Source of the DNA: Flavobacteriaceae bacterium CG2_30_31_66
GTDB lineage: Bacteria > Bacteroidota > Bacteroidia > Flavobacteriales > Flavobacteriaceae
Direction of reading: 5' to 3'
DNA length: 64,000 nt
Assembly (NCBI GenBank): GCA_001873065.1
Contig: MNYM01000014.1
Coordinates: 1 to 64,000 of the forward strand
Position numbers and translations under genes: made by a program. The first letter of the stretch is position 1. Every line of letters begins with the position of its first letter. The notes below the pieces were generated by a model. That model did not search any database. It saw only the letters and a program-made list of their open reading frames with translations, and had not been told where the DNA came from. Below, in pieces: positions 1 to 8,009 of this stretch.

Positions 1-1
1 T

Positions 2-1138
2 TCTTTATTTTTAGCAAAGTTCAATCAAGCCGCACTTTCAAGACAATCAAAAGATAAAAAGGATAGAAAACCTTACATGCTTTATTTAGATGAGTTTCAT
101 AATTTTATAACACCAAGTATTGAACGAATTTTAAGTGGAGCAAGAAAATATGGCTTAGGATTAACAATTGCTCATCAAGAACTATCTCAAATTGAAGATA
201 ATAAGCTATTAAATTCAGTTTTATCAAATCCTAAAACAAGAATTTGTTTCAGATTAGGAGACCAAGATGCTAAAAAGCTAGAATCTGGTTTTTCATATTT
301 TGAGCAAAATGACTTACAGAATTTAAATAGAGGAGAAGCTATTGTACGAGTGGGAGCAAGCAATAATGACTTTAATATTAAAACTCAGCCTCTTTCTCCA
401 AAAATTTATGATTTATCAGACCAAATTTTATCAAATTCAAGAAAAAATTATGCTACGTCAAAACAAGAAATTGAAGAATATCTTTATAAAATGCTTTCGG
501 TAGAAACTGTAAAAAAGGAAAATATTCCAGATGTAAAAAAAGACGATACTAAAGAGCAAGTTTCTGAAATTAATAAAAAAAATACAAAGGAAAAATTTAC
601 AATTTCAGAAGAAGAACGAGAAAAATTAATAGATGAAGAAAATAAATCTTCAGAAATAAGAGCACATAATTATCTTCAATTATTTATAAAAAAGCTAGGT
701 CAAGACAGAAATTTTATTTCAACTATTGAATACCCTACAAATGATGGTGGCAGAATAGATATTGTTTTAGAACGAGAGGGTTTGAAAATTGGGTTTGAAA
801 TATCAGAAACAAATAAGCCTGCTTACGAAGTTCAAAATATAAAAAAATGCCTGAAAGCAGGATGTATTCCTGTTGTCATGGTATCAAAAACAAAGCACCA
901 TTTAAATAAGATTCAAGAATTAGCGATTCAAGAATTATCAACAAACGACATAACTCTTGTTCATTTTATTCAACCTGATGAGATTTCTCTTCTACTGGAT
1001 AAGTTTGATACCATCCCTCAAAAGCAAGAAGAAATAATAAAAGGATTTAGAATAGTTACTGAATTTGATAGTAATAACAATAATCAAACAAAAGATATTA
1101 AATCACGATTGGCAAGATTATTTAAAGGTAAAAAATAA
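2..1138 (+). CDS. TraG/HerA-like ATPase with C-terminal nuclease-like domain (5' truncated)
   Basis: The reading frame is open from the window edge, so the N-terminus with Walker A lies outside. The visible part starts in the ATPase core: LYLDEFHNF is a Walker B strand with the acidic pair, followed by GLGLTIAHQ and a segment typical of TraG/TraD/VirD4-like and DUF87 ATPases. Counting from the Met at 77, a Lys/Glu-rich linker covers about residues 130-190. A second domain at about 193-300 has the order helix, GGRIDIV, GFEIS, which fits a PD-(D/E)XK fold with D228, E241 and a Ser at 243 in the usual Lys position. The gene ends 63 bases before a serine recombinase and belongs to the same integrated element. 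It could be a conjugation coupling protein or a HerA-like DNA translocase; the missing N-terminus prevents a choice. The nuclease reading is inference from motif spacing. Confidence 0.7.
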   Translation, partial: SLFLAKFNQAALSRQSKDKKDRKPYMLYLDEFHNFITPSIERILSGARKYGLGLTIAHQELSQIEDNKLLNSVLSNPKTRICFRLGDQDAKKLESGFSYFEQNDLQNLNRGEAIVRVGASNNDFNIKTQPLSPKIYDLSDQILSNSRKNYATSKQEIEEYLYKMLSVETVKKENIPDVKKDDTKEQVSEINKKNTKEKFTISEEEREKLIDEENKSSEIRAHNYLQLFIKKLGQDRNFISTIEYPTNDGGRIDIVLEREGLKIGFEISETNKPAYEVQNIKKCLKAGCIPVVMVSKTKHHLNKIQELAIQELSTNDITLVHFIQPDEISLLLDKFDTIPQKQEEIIKGFRIVTEFDSNNNNQTKDIKSRLARLFKGKK

Positions 1139-1201
1139 AGCTCTGTATTGCCTTTGAATTAGTTTTAAAATGAATTATTTTAGACCTAAAACACTGTAAT
1201 T

Positions 1202-2686
1202 ATGAATGTTGCAATATTTGTTAGAGTAAGCACACTTGACCAGAAAAATAACACAGACTCTGTAGAAACCCATATTCAAAGAGGTAAAATGTATGCTCAA
1301 TCTAGAGAATGGAATGTTATTAAAATATACAACTTAGCTGGGGTTTCTGGAAAAAGTACAATCAATCACAAGCAGACACTTAAAATGTTTGATGATATTG
1401 TAAGTGGAAAAGTCAAAGGAATAATAATAAGTTCCCTCAGTAGATTAGCTAGAAATACCTCAGAACTTCTTGAATATAGTAAGTTTTTTGAAGAGCATAA
1501 TGCAAGTCTCATTTCAATAAATGAATCTCTAGATACATCAACCAGTGGTGGAAAATTCTTTTATACTTTACTCTCAGCTCTTTCAACCTATGAGAGAGAA
1601 ATTACCTACGAACGCCAAATAGCTAGTCTTAATTACCGCAGAAAACAAGGAAAGTTCACAGGAGGAATGGTAAGTTATGGTTATAAAATTGTTAATGCTG
1701 AAGTAGTTATTAATGAAGAGGAAGCTCCATTAAGACGACTAATTTATGATTTATTTTTAGAGCATCAGAGAATGACAACGGTTGCTCATGAACTGAATAA
1801 CAGAGGTTATTTAACACGTAAAGGAAAACCATGGTCAGATAGTACTGTTAGAAGACTTTTAAAAAATACGGATGCAAAAGGAATTCGAAAATGTAATTAT
1901 CGAGACCAATTATCGAAAGACAATCCATCAGGAATTAAGCCCCAATCAGAATGGCAGTATCTTCCTTGTCCAGCATTAATTTCTGAGGAGAAATGGGATG
2001 AGGTTAATGCGATCATTAGAGAAAATGAAAAAGGGAGTGTTTTTAAACAACCGCTCAACAAGAGAGTTCATTTATTTACTGGCTATTTGAAATGTGAGAA
2101 CGGACATAAGATGAGTATAAAATCAAAAAGCTTTAGATATACTTGCAAAGAATGTAAATACGGAATTAATAAAGATGATTTAGAAGAAGTTTTTCTAACG
2201 AGAATTAATCAATTTTTAATCTCTGATGAAGAACTTTCTGAATACAATAAATCAAATAATGAAGAGCTCCAACTTAAATCCGATAATATCGAATTTGCAA
2301 AACTCGAACTCTCAAAACTCGAATCCAAACTCGAAAAATTAATTGATTTAAATGTAAACGGAGAAATCCCAACAAAAGGATTTAGTAAACATTACGAACC
2401 TATTTTTGTTAGAAAAGAAAACTTAGAAACTAATATCAAAGATTTAGAAACTGAATATGAATTATTAAAACAAGCTAAGTCTTCCTTTAAAGTAATAGCA
2501 ACAAAATCGATTAACTTTTATAAAAATTGGCATAATTTAGAAAGAAGTGAAAAGCGATATATTGTTGAATCAGTAACTAATGAAATTATTTTTAATAATA
2601 AAACTATCGTATTTAAACTAAAACAGATAGCTCCGCTATCTGTTTTGGAATTGACCGCAAATGGTCAACAACGTGGCATAATGTAG
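1202..2686 (+). CDS. Large serine recombinase (integrase)
   Basis: Site-specific serine recombinase of 494 residues, the enzyme expected to integrate and excise the element at the left edge. The N-terminal resolvase domain (about 1-145) has R8 and the catalytic S10 in FVRVSTLDQ, plus SSLSRLARN and the YEREITYER helix. A recombinase domain follows (about 150-270), then a zinc ribbon with C298, H302, C315 and C318, and a coiled coil (about 350-425) as in large serine integrases. The stop codon at 2684-2686 lies inside sequence that also encodes the 3' part of ssb in another frame, so the integrase C-terminus was probably completed by the chromosomal target. A perfect hairpin at 2620-2646 is embedded in its last codons. 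No separate excision factor is visible in this window. Confidence 0.93.
   Translation: MNVAIFVRVSTLDQKNNTDSVETHIQRGKMYAQSREWNVIKIYNLAGVSGKSTINHKQTLKMFDDIVSGKVKGIIISSLSRLARNTSELLEYSKFFEEHNASLISINESLDTSTSGGKFFYTLLSALSTYEREITYERQIASLNYRRKQGKFTGGMVSYGYKIVNAEVVINEEEAPLRRLIYDLFLEHQRMTTVAHELNNRGYLTRKGKPWSDSTVRRLLKNTDAKGIRKCNYRDQLSKDNPSGIKPQSEWQYLPCPALISEEKWDEVNAIIRENEKGSVFKQPLNKRVHLFTGYLKCENGHKMSIKSKSFRYTCKECKYGINKDDLEEVFLTRINQFLISDEELSEYNKSNNEELQLKSDNIEFAKLELSKLESKLEKLIDLNVNGEIPTKGFSKHYEPIFVRKENLETNIKDLETEYELLKQAKSSFKVIATKSINFYKNWHNLERSEKRYIVESVTNEIIFNNKTIVFKLKQIAPLSVLELTANGQQRGIM
2620..2646. repeat. Perfect inverted repeat at the element end
   Basis: AAAACAGATAG and CTATCTGTTTT form an 11-bp perfect stem around a 5-base loop. 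The structure lies in the 3' codons of the integrase, about 25 bases before the ssb-like sequence begins. The A/T flanks give it the form of a bidirectional intrinsic terminator. It could equally be a recombinase-binding or accessory site next to the crossover. Which one cannot be told from sequence alone. Confidence 0.6.
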
Positions 2687-2692
2687 TTGCTT
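2655..2692. other. Predicted attachment-site junction (element / ssb)
   Basis: The frame carrying the 3' part of ssb is open back to 2617, but residues upstream of about 2668 (CFGIDRKWS) do not look like SSB. From 2671 the codons read TWHNVVAWNK, typical of SSB. The change places the crossover somewhere around 2655-2675, immediately after the recombinase C-terminal codons. The other junction, with the 5' part of ssb, must lie to the left of the window. The exact core dinucleotide cannot be read from one junction. Confidence 0.55.
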
Positions 2693-2853
2693 GGAACAAA
2701 ACCGCTGAAATTGTTGAAAAATATTTAGAAAAAGGAAATGAAATTGCCATAGAAGGTAAATTAACATCTCGTTCTTACGATACAAAAGAAGGAGAAAAAA
2801 AGTACATTACTGAAGTTGTAATTAACGAACTGTTGATGTTGGGAAAAAAATAG
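2668..2853 (+). pseudogene. ssb: 3' fragment of single-stranded DNA-binding protein gene, split by the element
   Basis: In the frame ending at the TAG at 2851-2853 the codons give TTWHNVVAWNKTAEIVEKYL, then KGNEIAIEGKLTSRSYD and YITEVVINELLMLGKK. This is the second half of the OB-fold of a short Bacteroidota SSB of roughly 110 residues. The first half is absent: upstream sequence belongs to the serine recombinase, read in a different frame. No start codon or upstream SSB-like sequence is visible. A strong terminator at 2872-2917 follows, as expected for an original gene end. The cell presumably keeps another ssb elsewhere, or the element restores a functional C-terminus at its other end; neither can be seen here. 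Confidence 0.85.
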
Positions 2854-2871
2854 TGGGAAATTTTGCTAATG

Positions 2872-2917
2872 AAAAACAAAAAAAGCATCATTTTAAAATG
2901 ATGCTTTTTTTGTTTTT
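2872..2917. terminator. Bidirectional terminator between ssb fragment and L,D-transpeptidase gene
   Basis: A 46-bp perfect inverted repeat with core AAGCATCATTTT / AAAATGATGCTT and A/T tracts on both sides. It sits between two convergent genes, so it can terminate transcription from either direction. Confidence 0.85.
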
Positions 2918-2927
2918 AAATTTTTGA

Positions 2928-3851
2928 CTAAAATTCATAAACGTTTACTAGTAAACTATCTTTGCCGTTTTTATTTTTTATGTTTAAATCATATCTAATT
3001 GTTATTTTAGTGCCTAAAGGAGCATAATAGTAAATAACCCAAACATTGCCCTCTTCAGTTCCTATACAACCATTAGAATAGGCTTTACCTAATGTAATAG
3101 GATTGGTGGTCGCATGAATTAATTGACCATTTCTTAAACCATTAATCTGAGTTTCAATAAAAGGTATTTGAGGTAATTTTGTAATTTGTTTATCATCTCT
3201 ATTTGTAACAAAATAGCGATGTGAATTTACTGGATTGTAATAATCTGGATAAAGATTGTAACCTACAATAGTTCCTTTTCCTGTGATGGTTTTTAAATCT
3301 TGCACTCTGTCAGACATTTTTAAATATCGTTTTGTATCCTTTCCTACTCTTACCAAAAAACTAAAAAGTTGTGTAGAATCTTCATAAATACGTAACTTAA
3401 ATTCAGGGATATTTACATCGATTTTTGTTTTTTTAAAGGATGAAAGAATTTCATTTGCCTGCTTTAAATTAGGAATTATTAAATCAATTCCTTTTTTTAA
3501 AATAACCATCTTTTTTTGATTATAAATAAAAGAATCTCTTGCTTTTTGTATATAATAATCAGTGTTTTTAAGGGTATCAATAATCCAAGGATTTGCTCTT
3601 ACCAAAAGATGTTCTGTTAATTGATAGGGTGTTACAGAATCATATTTTATCACTAAAGAATCTATAAAAGAAAAATAATTTTCTACTGTAATGTCATTAT
3701 AGATTTTTATTTTTTGTGTTGATGGTTTTTCAACCCTCAACATTATAGATTCTTTTTTAGGTATTGGTTTGGGTCTCAAAAAAATAACACACATTGCCAA
3801 AATGATGAGCAATAGAATAAATGCAAAAAAAGAGTAGTTTACTTTGATCAT
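2928..3851 (-). CDS. L,D-transpeptidase (YkuD family), membrane-anchored
   Basis: Predicted periplasmic peptidoglycan transpeptidase that would form 3-3 crosslinks or attach partners to peptidoglycan. An uncleaved signal anchor covers about residues 8-25 (FFAFILLLIILAMCVIFL). The YkuD domain is at about 150-290. H246 in LIHATTNP and C262 in AYSNGCIGT match the catalytic His and Cys; the family usually has His or Asn before GC, and Gly or Arg after. The middle region (about 60-130) is not recognised. The gene stands alone, convergent with the ssb fragment and sharing its terminator. Substrate specificity cannot be told. Confidence 0.85.
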   Translation of the reverse strand: MIKVNYSFFAFILLLIILAMCVIFLRPKPIPKKESIMLRVEKPSTQKIKIYNDITVENYFSFIDSLVIKYDSVTPYQLTEHLLVRANPWIIDTLKNTDYYIQKARDSFIYNQKKMVILKKGIDLIIPNLKQANEILSSFKKTKIDVNIPEFKLRIYEDSTQLFSFLVRVGKDTKRYLKMSDRVQDLKTITGKGTIVGYNLYPDYYNPVNSHRYFVTNRDDKQITKLPQIPFIETQINGLRNGQLIHATTNPITLGKAYSNGCIGTEEGNVWVIYYYAPLGTKITIRYDLNIKNKNGKDSLLVNVYEF

Positions 3852-4010
3852 TTTTGTGTTTTTAGAAATAGATTTTTAAAAGCTATTTTAACCTATACAA
3901 GAAAAATAGCAAGTTTAGGAAAGGCAAAAGGCATTTGTTAAGCCTTAAAACATTTAAAAGGGGATTGTATTTATTGAATGATTTTGTTTATTAAAGAGCA
4001 ATTATAAATG

Positions 4011-4472
4011 TTATTCATTTAATTGTTTTCTTATTTTTCCTGTTATTTCATGAATAGTTATTTTAAAAACGATAGGTACGTTTTCATCATATATTTTGGT
4101 GGAAAACTCATTTATAAATTGAAGGTTTTTGTCTTCTTTTATCATCACTAGATTTTTTATTCCGTTTGCAAAATCATGCAAGGATTTTTTTGCATCGCTT
4201 CCAGAAAGTTCTATAAATGTTCCATGAACCAAAACAGATTGCCAAGTATTAATATTTTCTATTTCAGACACTTCTAATGCAATGTTATTGTTTTTACGCA
4301 AAGCCATTGTTTTATGACCCTCAGTTGAATAACCAATAATGTCTTTATCTTCATCGAAAAAATAAGTAATTGGCACTACATAAGGTCTATCATAATAAAC
4401 ATACGCTAAATGCCCCACATAATTATTTGCTAAAAGATGTGTACATTTTTTTTTACTTAAAGACGTTATCAT
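4011..4472 (-). CDS. Pyridoxamine 5'-phosphate oxidase-related flavoprotein
   Basis: The 153-residue length and split-barrel sequence (VGHLAYVYYDRPYVVPITYF, GYSTEGHKTMALRKN, ALEVSEIE) fit the PNPOx-like, flavin-binding family that includes NimA-type nitroreductases. Members bind FMN or a related cofactor; the substrate here is unknown. It is a single-gene unit, with the decayed cbpM gene 128 bases upstream of its start. There is no signal peptide, so it is cytoplasmic. Confidence 0.75.
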   Translation of the reverse strand: MITSLSKKKCTHLLANNYVGHLAYVYYDRPYVVPITYFFDEDKDIIGYSTEGHKTMALRKNNNIALEVSEIENINTWQSVLVHGTFIELSGSDAKKSLHDFANGIKNLVMIKEDKNLQFINEFSTKIYDENVPIVFKITIHEITGKIRKQLNE

Positions 4473-4600
4473 GAATATTTTTTTTAGAAGATTAATTGCT
4501 AATTTACAGTAAATTAAATGAAAAAACTATGGCAATTGTAAGTTGTAAATAGTTAATTTTTATGTATCTTTTAAGCTGTTTTCGTTTTTAAAAAAATACA

Positions 4601-4893
4601 TCAATCTTCATAAAATTGTAACCTGTTTTTTAGTAAGATTTTTTCATTTTGATGAGATTCTAGTTCCCATAATAAATTAGATATCACATCTAAACCTTAT
4701 AAATTTATGTGAAGATCATAATGCAAACGCATCAATTTTTCAACTTATGAAGCTGCTTTAATTGTAAAAAATGTTCGTTTTCGGTATCAATAATTTCAAC
4801 AAGTTCATACTCTTGCAATTCATATATAAACGTTACTGGAATCTTATAATGGGAACAAAATTGTTGAATAGAAACTACATTTGATGTTTTTAT
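4601..4893 (-). pseudogene. cbpM: Decayed cbpM-like chaperone modulator
   Basis: Reading the minus strand in pieces gives VVSIQQFCSHYKIPVTFIYE and LVEIIDTENEHFLQLKQLHK, then after a one-base shift LMRLHYDLHINL, a TAA at 4699-4697, and GLDVISNLLWELE to LLKNRLQFYED. This is the full plan of the MerR-like CbpM modulator. Three lesions are seen: no ATG at the expected start (an ATA at 4893-4891), a frameshift near 4740, and a nonsense codon where related proteins usually have Glu. It lies directly downstream of the cbpA pseudogene, the normal order of this operon. The assignment rests on recognising the family pattern by eye. Confidence 0.7.
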
Positions 4894-4894
4894 G

Positions 4895-5774
4895 TTATCT
4901 TAATTTTGATAGTTCTTCAAAAAGTTCTTTTTTCTTTTACGGATATATTTTTTGGGATTTTTACATTAAAAGTAATTTACAAATCACCAAATTGTCCTTC
5001 TTTTTTGTACACAGGAAATCTTTTGCCTTTTAACTTTATTTTGGTTTCGTTTTGAGTTTCTGGCTTTATGGTTAGTTTTACTTTTCCATCAAAAGTATTT
5101 ATCATAATTTCTCCTCCTAAAATAGCTTTGTATAAACCTACATCTAATGAAGTTAACAAATTATTGCCATCGCTTTTAAATTCTGAATTATTAAAAACAG
5201 AAAACCGAATGAATAAATCGCCATTTGGAACACCATTTACTCCTTTACCTCCATGACCTTTTATTTTTATGATTTGTCCGTTTTCAATTCCTGCTGGAAT
5301 TGAAATTCGTATATTTTTATCATTTAAGGTCAACGTTTTTTTTTGTTAAGTATACACATCACTAAGATTTAATTGCAAGGATGCATTAAAATCCTGACCT
5401 CTAAATTTTACCTCTCTTCCTTGATTTTTAAAAAAACTTTCACCAAACATATTTTCGAAAAAACCAGCATACTCTTCATCAGAATATTGTTGAGAATTTC
5501 GGCTGCTATTTCCAAATTGGTTTTCTTGTTTTGTTTTTTCATATTCATCAGCTTGTTGCCAATGTTCACCATAATTGTGTTTTTTTTTGTTTTCAGGATT
5601 GCTCAATACTTCACTAGCCTGATAAATTTCTTTGAATTTTGCTTCGGCAACTGTATCATTTGGATTTACATCTGGATGATATTTGCGCGGAAATTTTCTT
5701 TAAGTTTGCTTAATTTCTTTTTCAGTCGTATTTTTTGTGAGTCCTAAAATTTTATGATAATCTACAAATGCCAT
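4895..5774 (-). pseudogene. cbpA: Decayed cbpA (DnaJ-like co-chaperone) pseudogene
   Basis: An intact gene would encode a curved-DNA-binding-protein-A type Hsp40. The start at 5774 gives MAFVDYHKILGL; codon 25 is TAA (5702-5700) where the J-domain usually has Tyr. The HPD motif follows at codons 33-35, and the frame continues through LSNPENKKKHNYGEHW and the Gly/Phe-type linker to VKFRGQDFNASLQLNL. A TAA at 5348-5346 and an A-run frameshift come next. The C-terminal domain resumes (NIRISIPAGIENGQIIKIKG, VNGVPNGDLFIRFSVF), is stopped at 4979-4977, and shifts frame once more before ELFEELSKLR and a final stop. At least three nonsense and two frameshift lesions mean no full-length protein is made. 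The 5762-5986 gene overlaps the start. Confidence 0.88.
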
Positions 5775-5986
5775 GATGCTTTTTTATAAGTTTTTATATA
5801 CTTTGAAAGTATCTGTTGTAAATTTTCTAAATATTCCTCCATGATTTTTTTATTCATGTCAGGATGCACAATATTTGGAATTGTTATCGGATTTTCCTTT
5901 AAAAAGATATACAATTCAGGATACTCTTTTTGAATTTTCGAGGTAATTTCTGATATCTTATTTATTGTATTTTGAAGTGCTATCAT
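5762..5986 (-). CDS. Small hypothetical protein upstream of cbpA
   Basis: 74 residues with no recognised domain: a helical N-terminus (NTINKISEITSKIQKEYPEL), a Pro/Ile-rich middle (NPITIPNIVHPDMNKK) and a second helix. It has no signal peptide or cysteine. Its 3' end overlaps the first 13 bases of the cbpA pseudogene, so it was the first gene of that operon. It is uninterrupted although both downstream genes are ruined. That may mean it still has a function, or that it is too short to have been hit. Confidence 0.5.
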   Translation of the reverse strand: MIALQNTINKISEITSKIQKEYPELYIFLKENPITIPNIVHPDMNKKIMEEYLENLQQILSKYIKTYKKASWHL

Positions 5987-6070
5987 AATGACTGTTTTAA
6001 ATTTAAATTGTGAAAATAACTATTAAAAATAGTTGAAAATAAGGTAATTAGTGCTTATATTATCATAAAC

Positions 6071-6745
6071 TTAAACTATAATTTTACCATCTTCCATTTG
6101 TATAATTCTATCCGTTTTATCAGCAAAATCTTGATCATGAGTAACTATCAATAATGACAAACCTTGTTCATCACTCAATTTTTTAAAAATGTTAAATACA
6201 TTTTCAGCATTATGGCTATCTAAATTTCCTGTAGGTTCATCACCCATAATAATTGCAGGATTGTTAATGAGCGCTCTTGCAATGGCAACACGTTGTTTTT
6301 CACCACCAGAAACTTGCGAAGCTTTCTTTTTTGCCAAGTGCTCAATATTTAAAATCCGTAGTTTTTCAATGGCATCATGCTCAATTTCTTGCCATGACTT
6401 TTCAGCTAATTTTTTTGCTGGAAGCATCACGTTTTCTAAAACAGTAAACTCAGCAAGTAAATAATGAAACTGAAAAACAAATCCAATATGTTTATTTCTG
6501 ATGTAAGAAAGTTGGTCTCTTTCTAGGCCAGAAATCAATTGATTATTTAAAAACAATTCACCTTCATAATCGGTATCCATGGTAGATAAAATATACAAAA
6601 GTGTTGATTTTCCACAACCCGATTTTCCCATGATTGAAGCAAATTCACCTTTTTGAACCTGAAAATTAATGTCTTTTAAAACATGAAAATTCACAGGTTT
6701 TTTAAAGTATTTATTGATGTTTTTTGCTTCTAAAACTGCGCTCAT
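6071..6745 (-). CDS. ABC transporter ATP-binding protein (MacB/LolD type)
   Basis: The 224-residue ATPase energises the FtsX-like permease encoded just upstream. Walker A is GKSGCGKST (about 40-48), the signature is VSGGEKQR (about 145-152), and Walker B with the catalytic Glu is IIMGDEPTGNLD. The order adaptor, permease, ATPase with a 1-base gap is that of an efflux or mechanotransmission system rather than plain LolCDE, since an HlyD-like lipoprotein starts the operon. The substrate is unknown. Confidence 0.9.
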   Translation of the reverse strand: MSAVLEAKNINKYFKKPVNFHVLKDINFQVQKGEFASIMGKSGCGKSTLLYILSTMDTDYEGELFLNNQLISGLERDQLSYIRNKHIGFVFQFHYLLAEFTVLENVMLPAKKLAEKSWQEIEHDAIEKLRILNIEHLAKKKASQVSGGEKQRVAIARALINNPAIIMGDEPTGNLDSHNAENVFNIFKKLSDEQGLSLLIVTHDQDFADKTDRIIQMEDGKIIV

Positions 6746-6746
6746 T

Positions 6747-8009
6747 TTATTGTCCTCTTATAATTTTTACTGGATCTATTTTTTTTGCTTTTAACGAAGG
6801 AAAATAGCCTGCTAAAAACGTTGAAACCATGGCAAACAAAAATCCGATGACAAAAAACGAGGGTTGTAAATTAATAGGATATGTTTTTACAGTTGGCAAG
6901 GCTTCTGTTTGAAACGGAATTGTAGCAATAATACTCGTTAAAAGATATCCAATTAACAAGCCTAAAACACCACCCATAAAACCAATAATCATGGCTTGAC
7001 TCATAAAAATAAGCTGCACGTCTTTACCCGAAAATCCGGTTGCTTTTAAAATAGCAATGTCATTCATTTTTTCATAAATCAACATATTTAAAATATTATA
7101 AATTCCAAATCCTGCAACAATTAATAGCGTGATAGAAACAGCATATGTAATTAAATTTCTGATGGTAGTTCCTGTATCAAACTGAGCATTTGCGGTTTTT
7201 ATATCAATGGCTGTCAACTGAAACTGACGCTCAATTTTTTTTGATAAAGGAACTGCTTGCTCAATATCAAACAATTTTATATTAATATCAGTGATGTAAT
7301 TTTCTGCTTCGCCCAAGATTTTTTGAGCTGTTTTAAGATTTACAAAGCTTTTCACAGCATCAATATCTGCCACTCCACTTTGGTACAAACCCACAATTTT
7401 AAGTGGAAAAATATCACCTTTTATGGTGCTAATTTGAATGCGTTCGCCAACTTTTAACGACATTTTTTTGGCAATTCCAATTCCTAAAAGAATGCCATTT
7501 TCATTGCTTTTTAATTCTTGAGGAGAACCTTCTACCACATAATCATTTAAATTAAAAAGCAAAGCTTCTTCTAAAGGATAAATTCCTGTGATAGTGCCAC
7601 CCAATTCAATAGAACCAGCAATGTAAAAAACGGTTGCTTTTATTTGAGGAATGGCTCCACGTACATTTTTATCCTTGTTTAAATAATGAATAATAGGCAG
7701 TGCATTGTGTATTTTTTTTTGACTTAATTTTGGTTTTATAGAATGTACCATATTCAGCGAATTGTCAAATTGTTGATACAAATCAATAGGTTGATTTTTG
7801 GATGGTTCAATTTCATTGTAAATATGAATATGCGGTGTTTGATTCAAAATTAAATCATCTAACATAGCATTTAAACCTGTCATAAAACTCACCAAAGTTA
7901 TGTATGCGCCAATCCCAAAAGTTACGCCTAAAGCAGCAGTTGCTGTTTGCCGTATTTTGGTTAGCAAATGTGTTTTTGCAATGGTTAATATAATTTTCCA
8001 CTCTATCAT
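6747..8009 (-). CDS. ABC transporter permease (FtsX/MacB-PCD type)
   Basis: 420-residue inner-membrane permease with one N-terminal membrane helix (about 20-40), a large periplasmic MacB-like core domain (about 45-280), and three C-terminal helices (about 290-410) including LITYAVSITLLIVAGFGIYN. This is the four-helix plan of FtsX/LolC/MacB permeases. The start ATG overlaps the TGA of the adaptor gene (ATGA), so translation is coupled. It probably works with the ATPase downstream and the lipoprotein adaptor upstream. Confidence 0.88.
   Translation of the reverse strand: MIEWKIILTIAKTHLLTKIRQTATAALGVTFGIGAYITLVSFMTGLNAMLDDLILNQTPHIHIYNEIEPSKNQPIDLYQQFDNSLNMVHSIKPKLSQKKIHNALPIIHYLNKDKNVRGAIPQIKATVFYIAGSIELGGTITGIYPLEEALLFNLNDYVVEGSPQELKSNENGILLGIGIAKKMSLKVGERIQISTIKGDIFPLKIVGLYQSGVADIDAVKSFVNLKTAQKILGEAENYITDINIKLFDIEQAVPLSKKIERQFQLTAIDIKTANAQFDTGTTIRNLITYAVSITLLIVAGFGIYNILNMLIYEKMNDIAILKATGFSGKDVQLIFMSQAMIIGFMGGVLGLLIGYLLTSIIATIPFQTEALPTVKTYPINLQPSFFVIGFLFAMVSTFLAGYFPSLKAKKIDPVKIIRGQ

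Noticed and set aside
1202..2686. The serine recombinase as the enzyme for the attC-like site
   Set aside because: attC sites are used by tyrosine-type integron integrases, not by serine recombinases; the element's own junction is in ssb.
5373..5747. Plus-strand hydrophobic ORF over the cbpA region
   Set aside because: It is the shadow of the decayed cbpA reading on the other strand; the minus-strand pieces match a known family.
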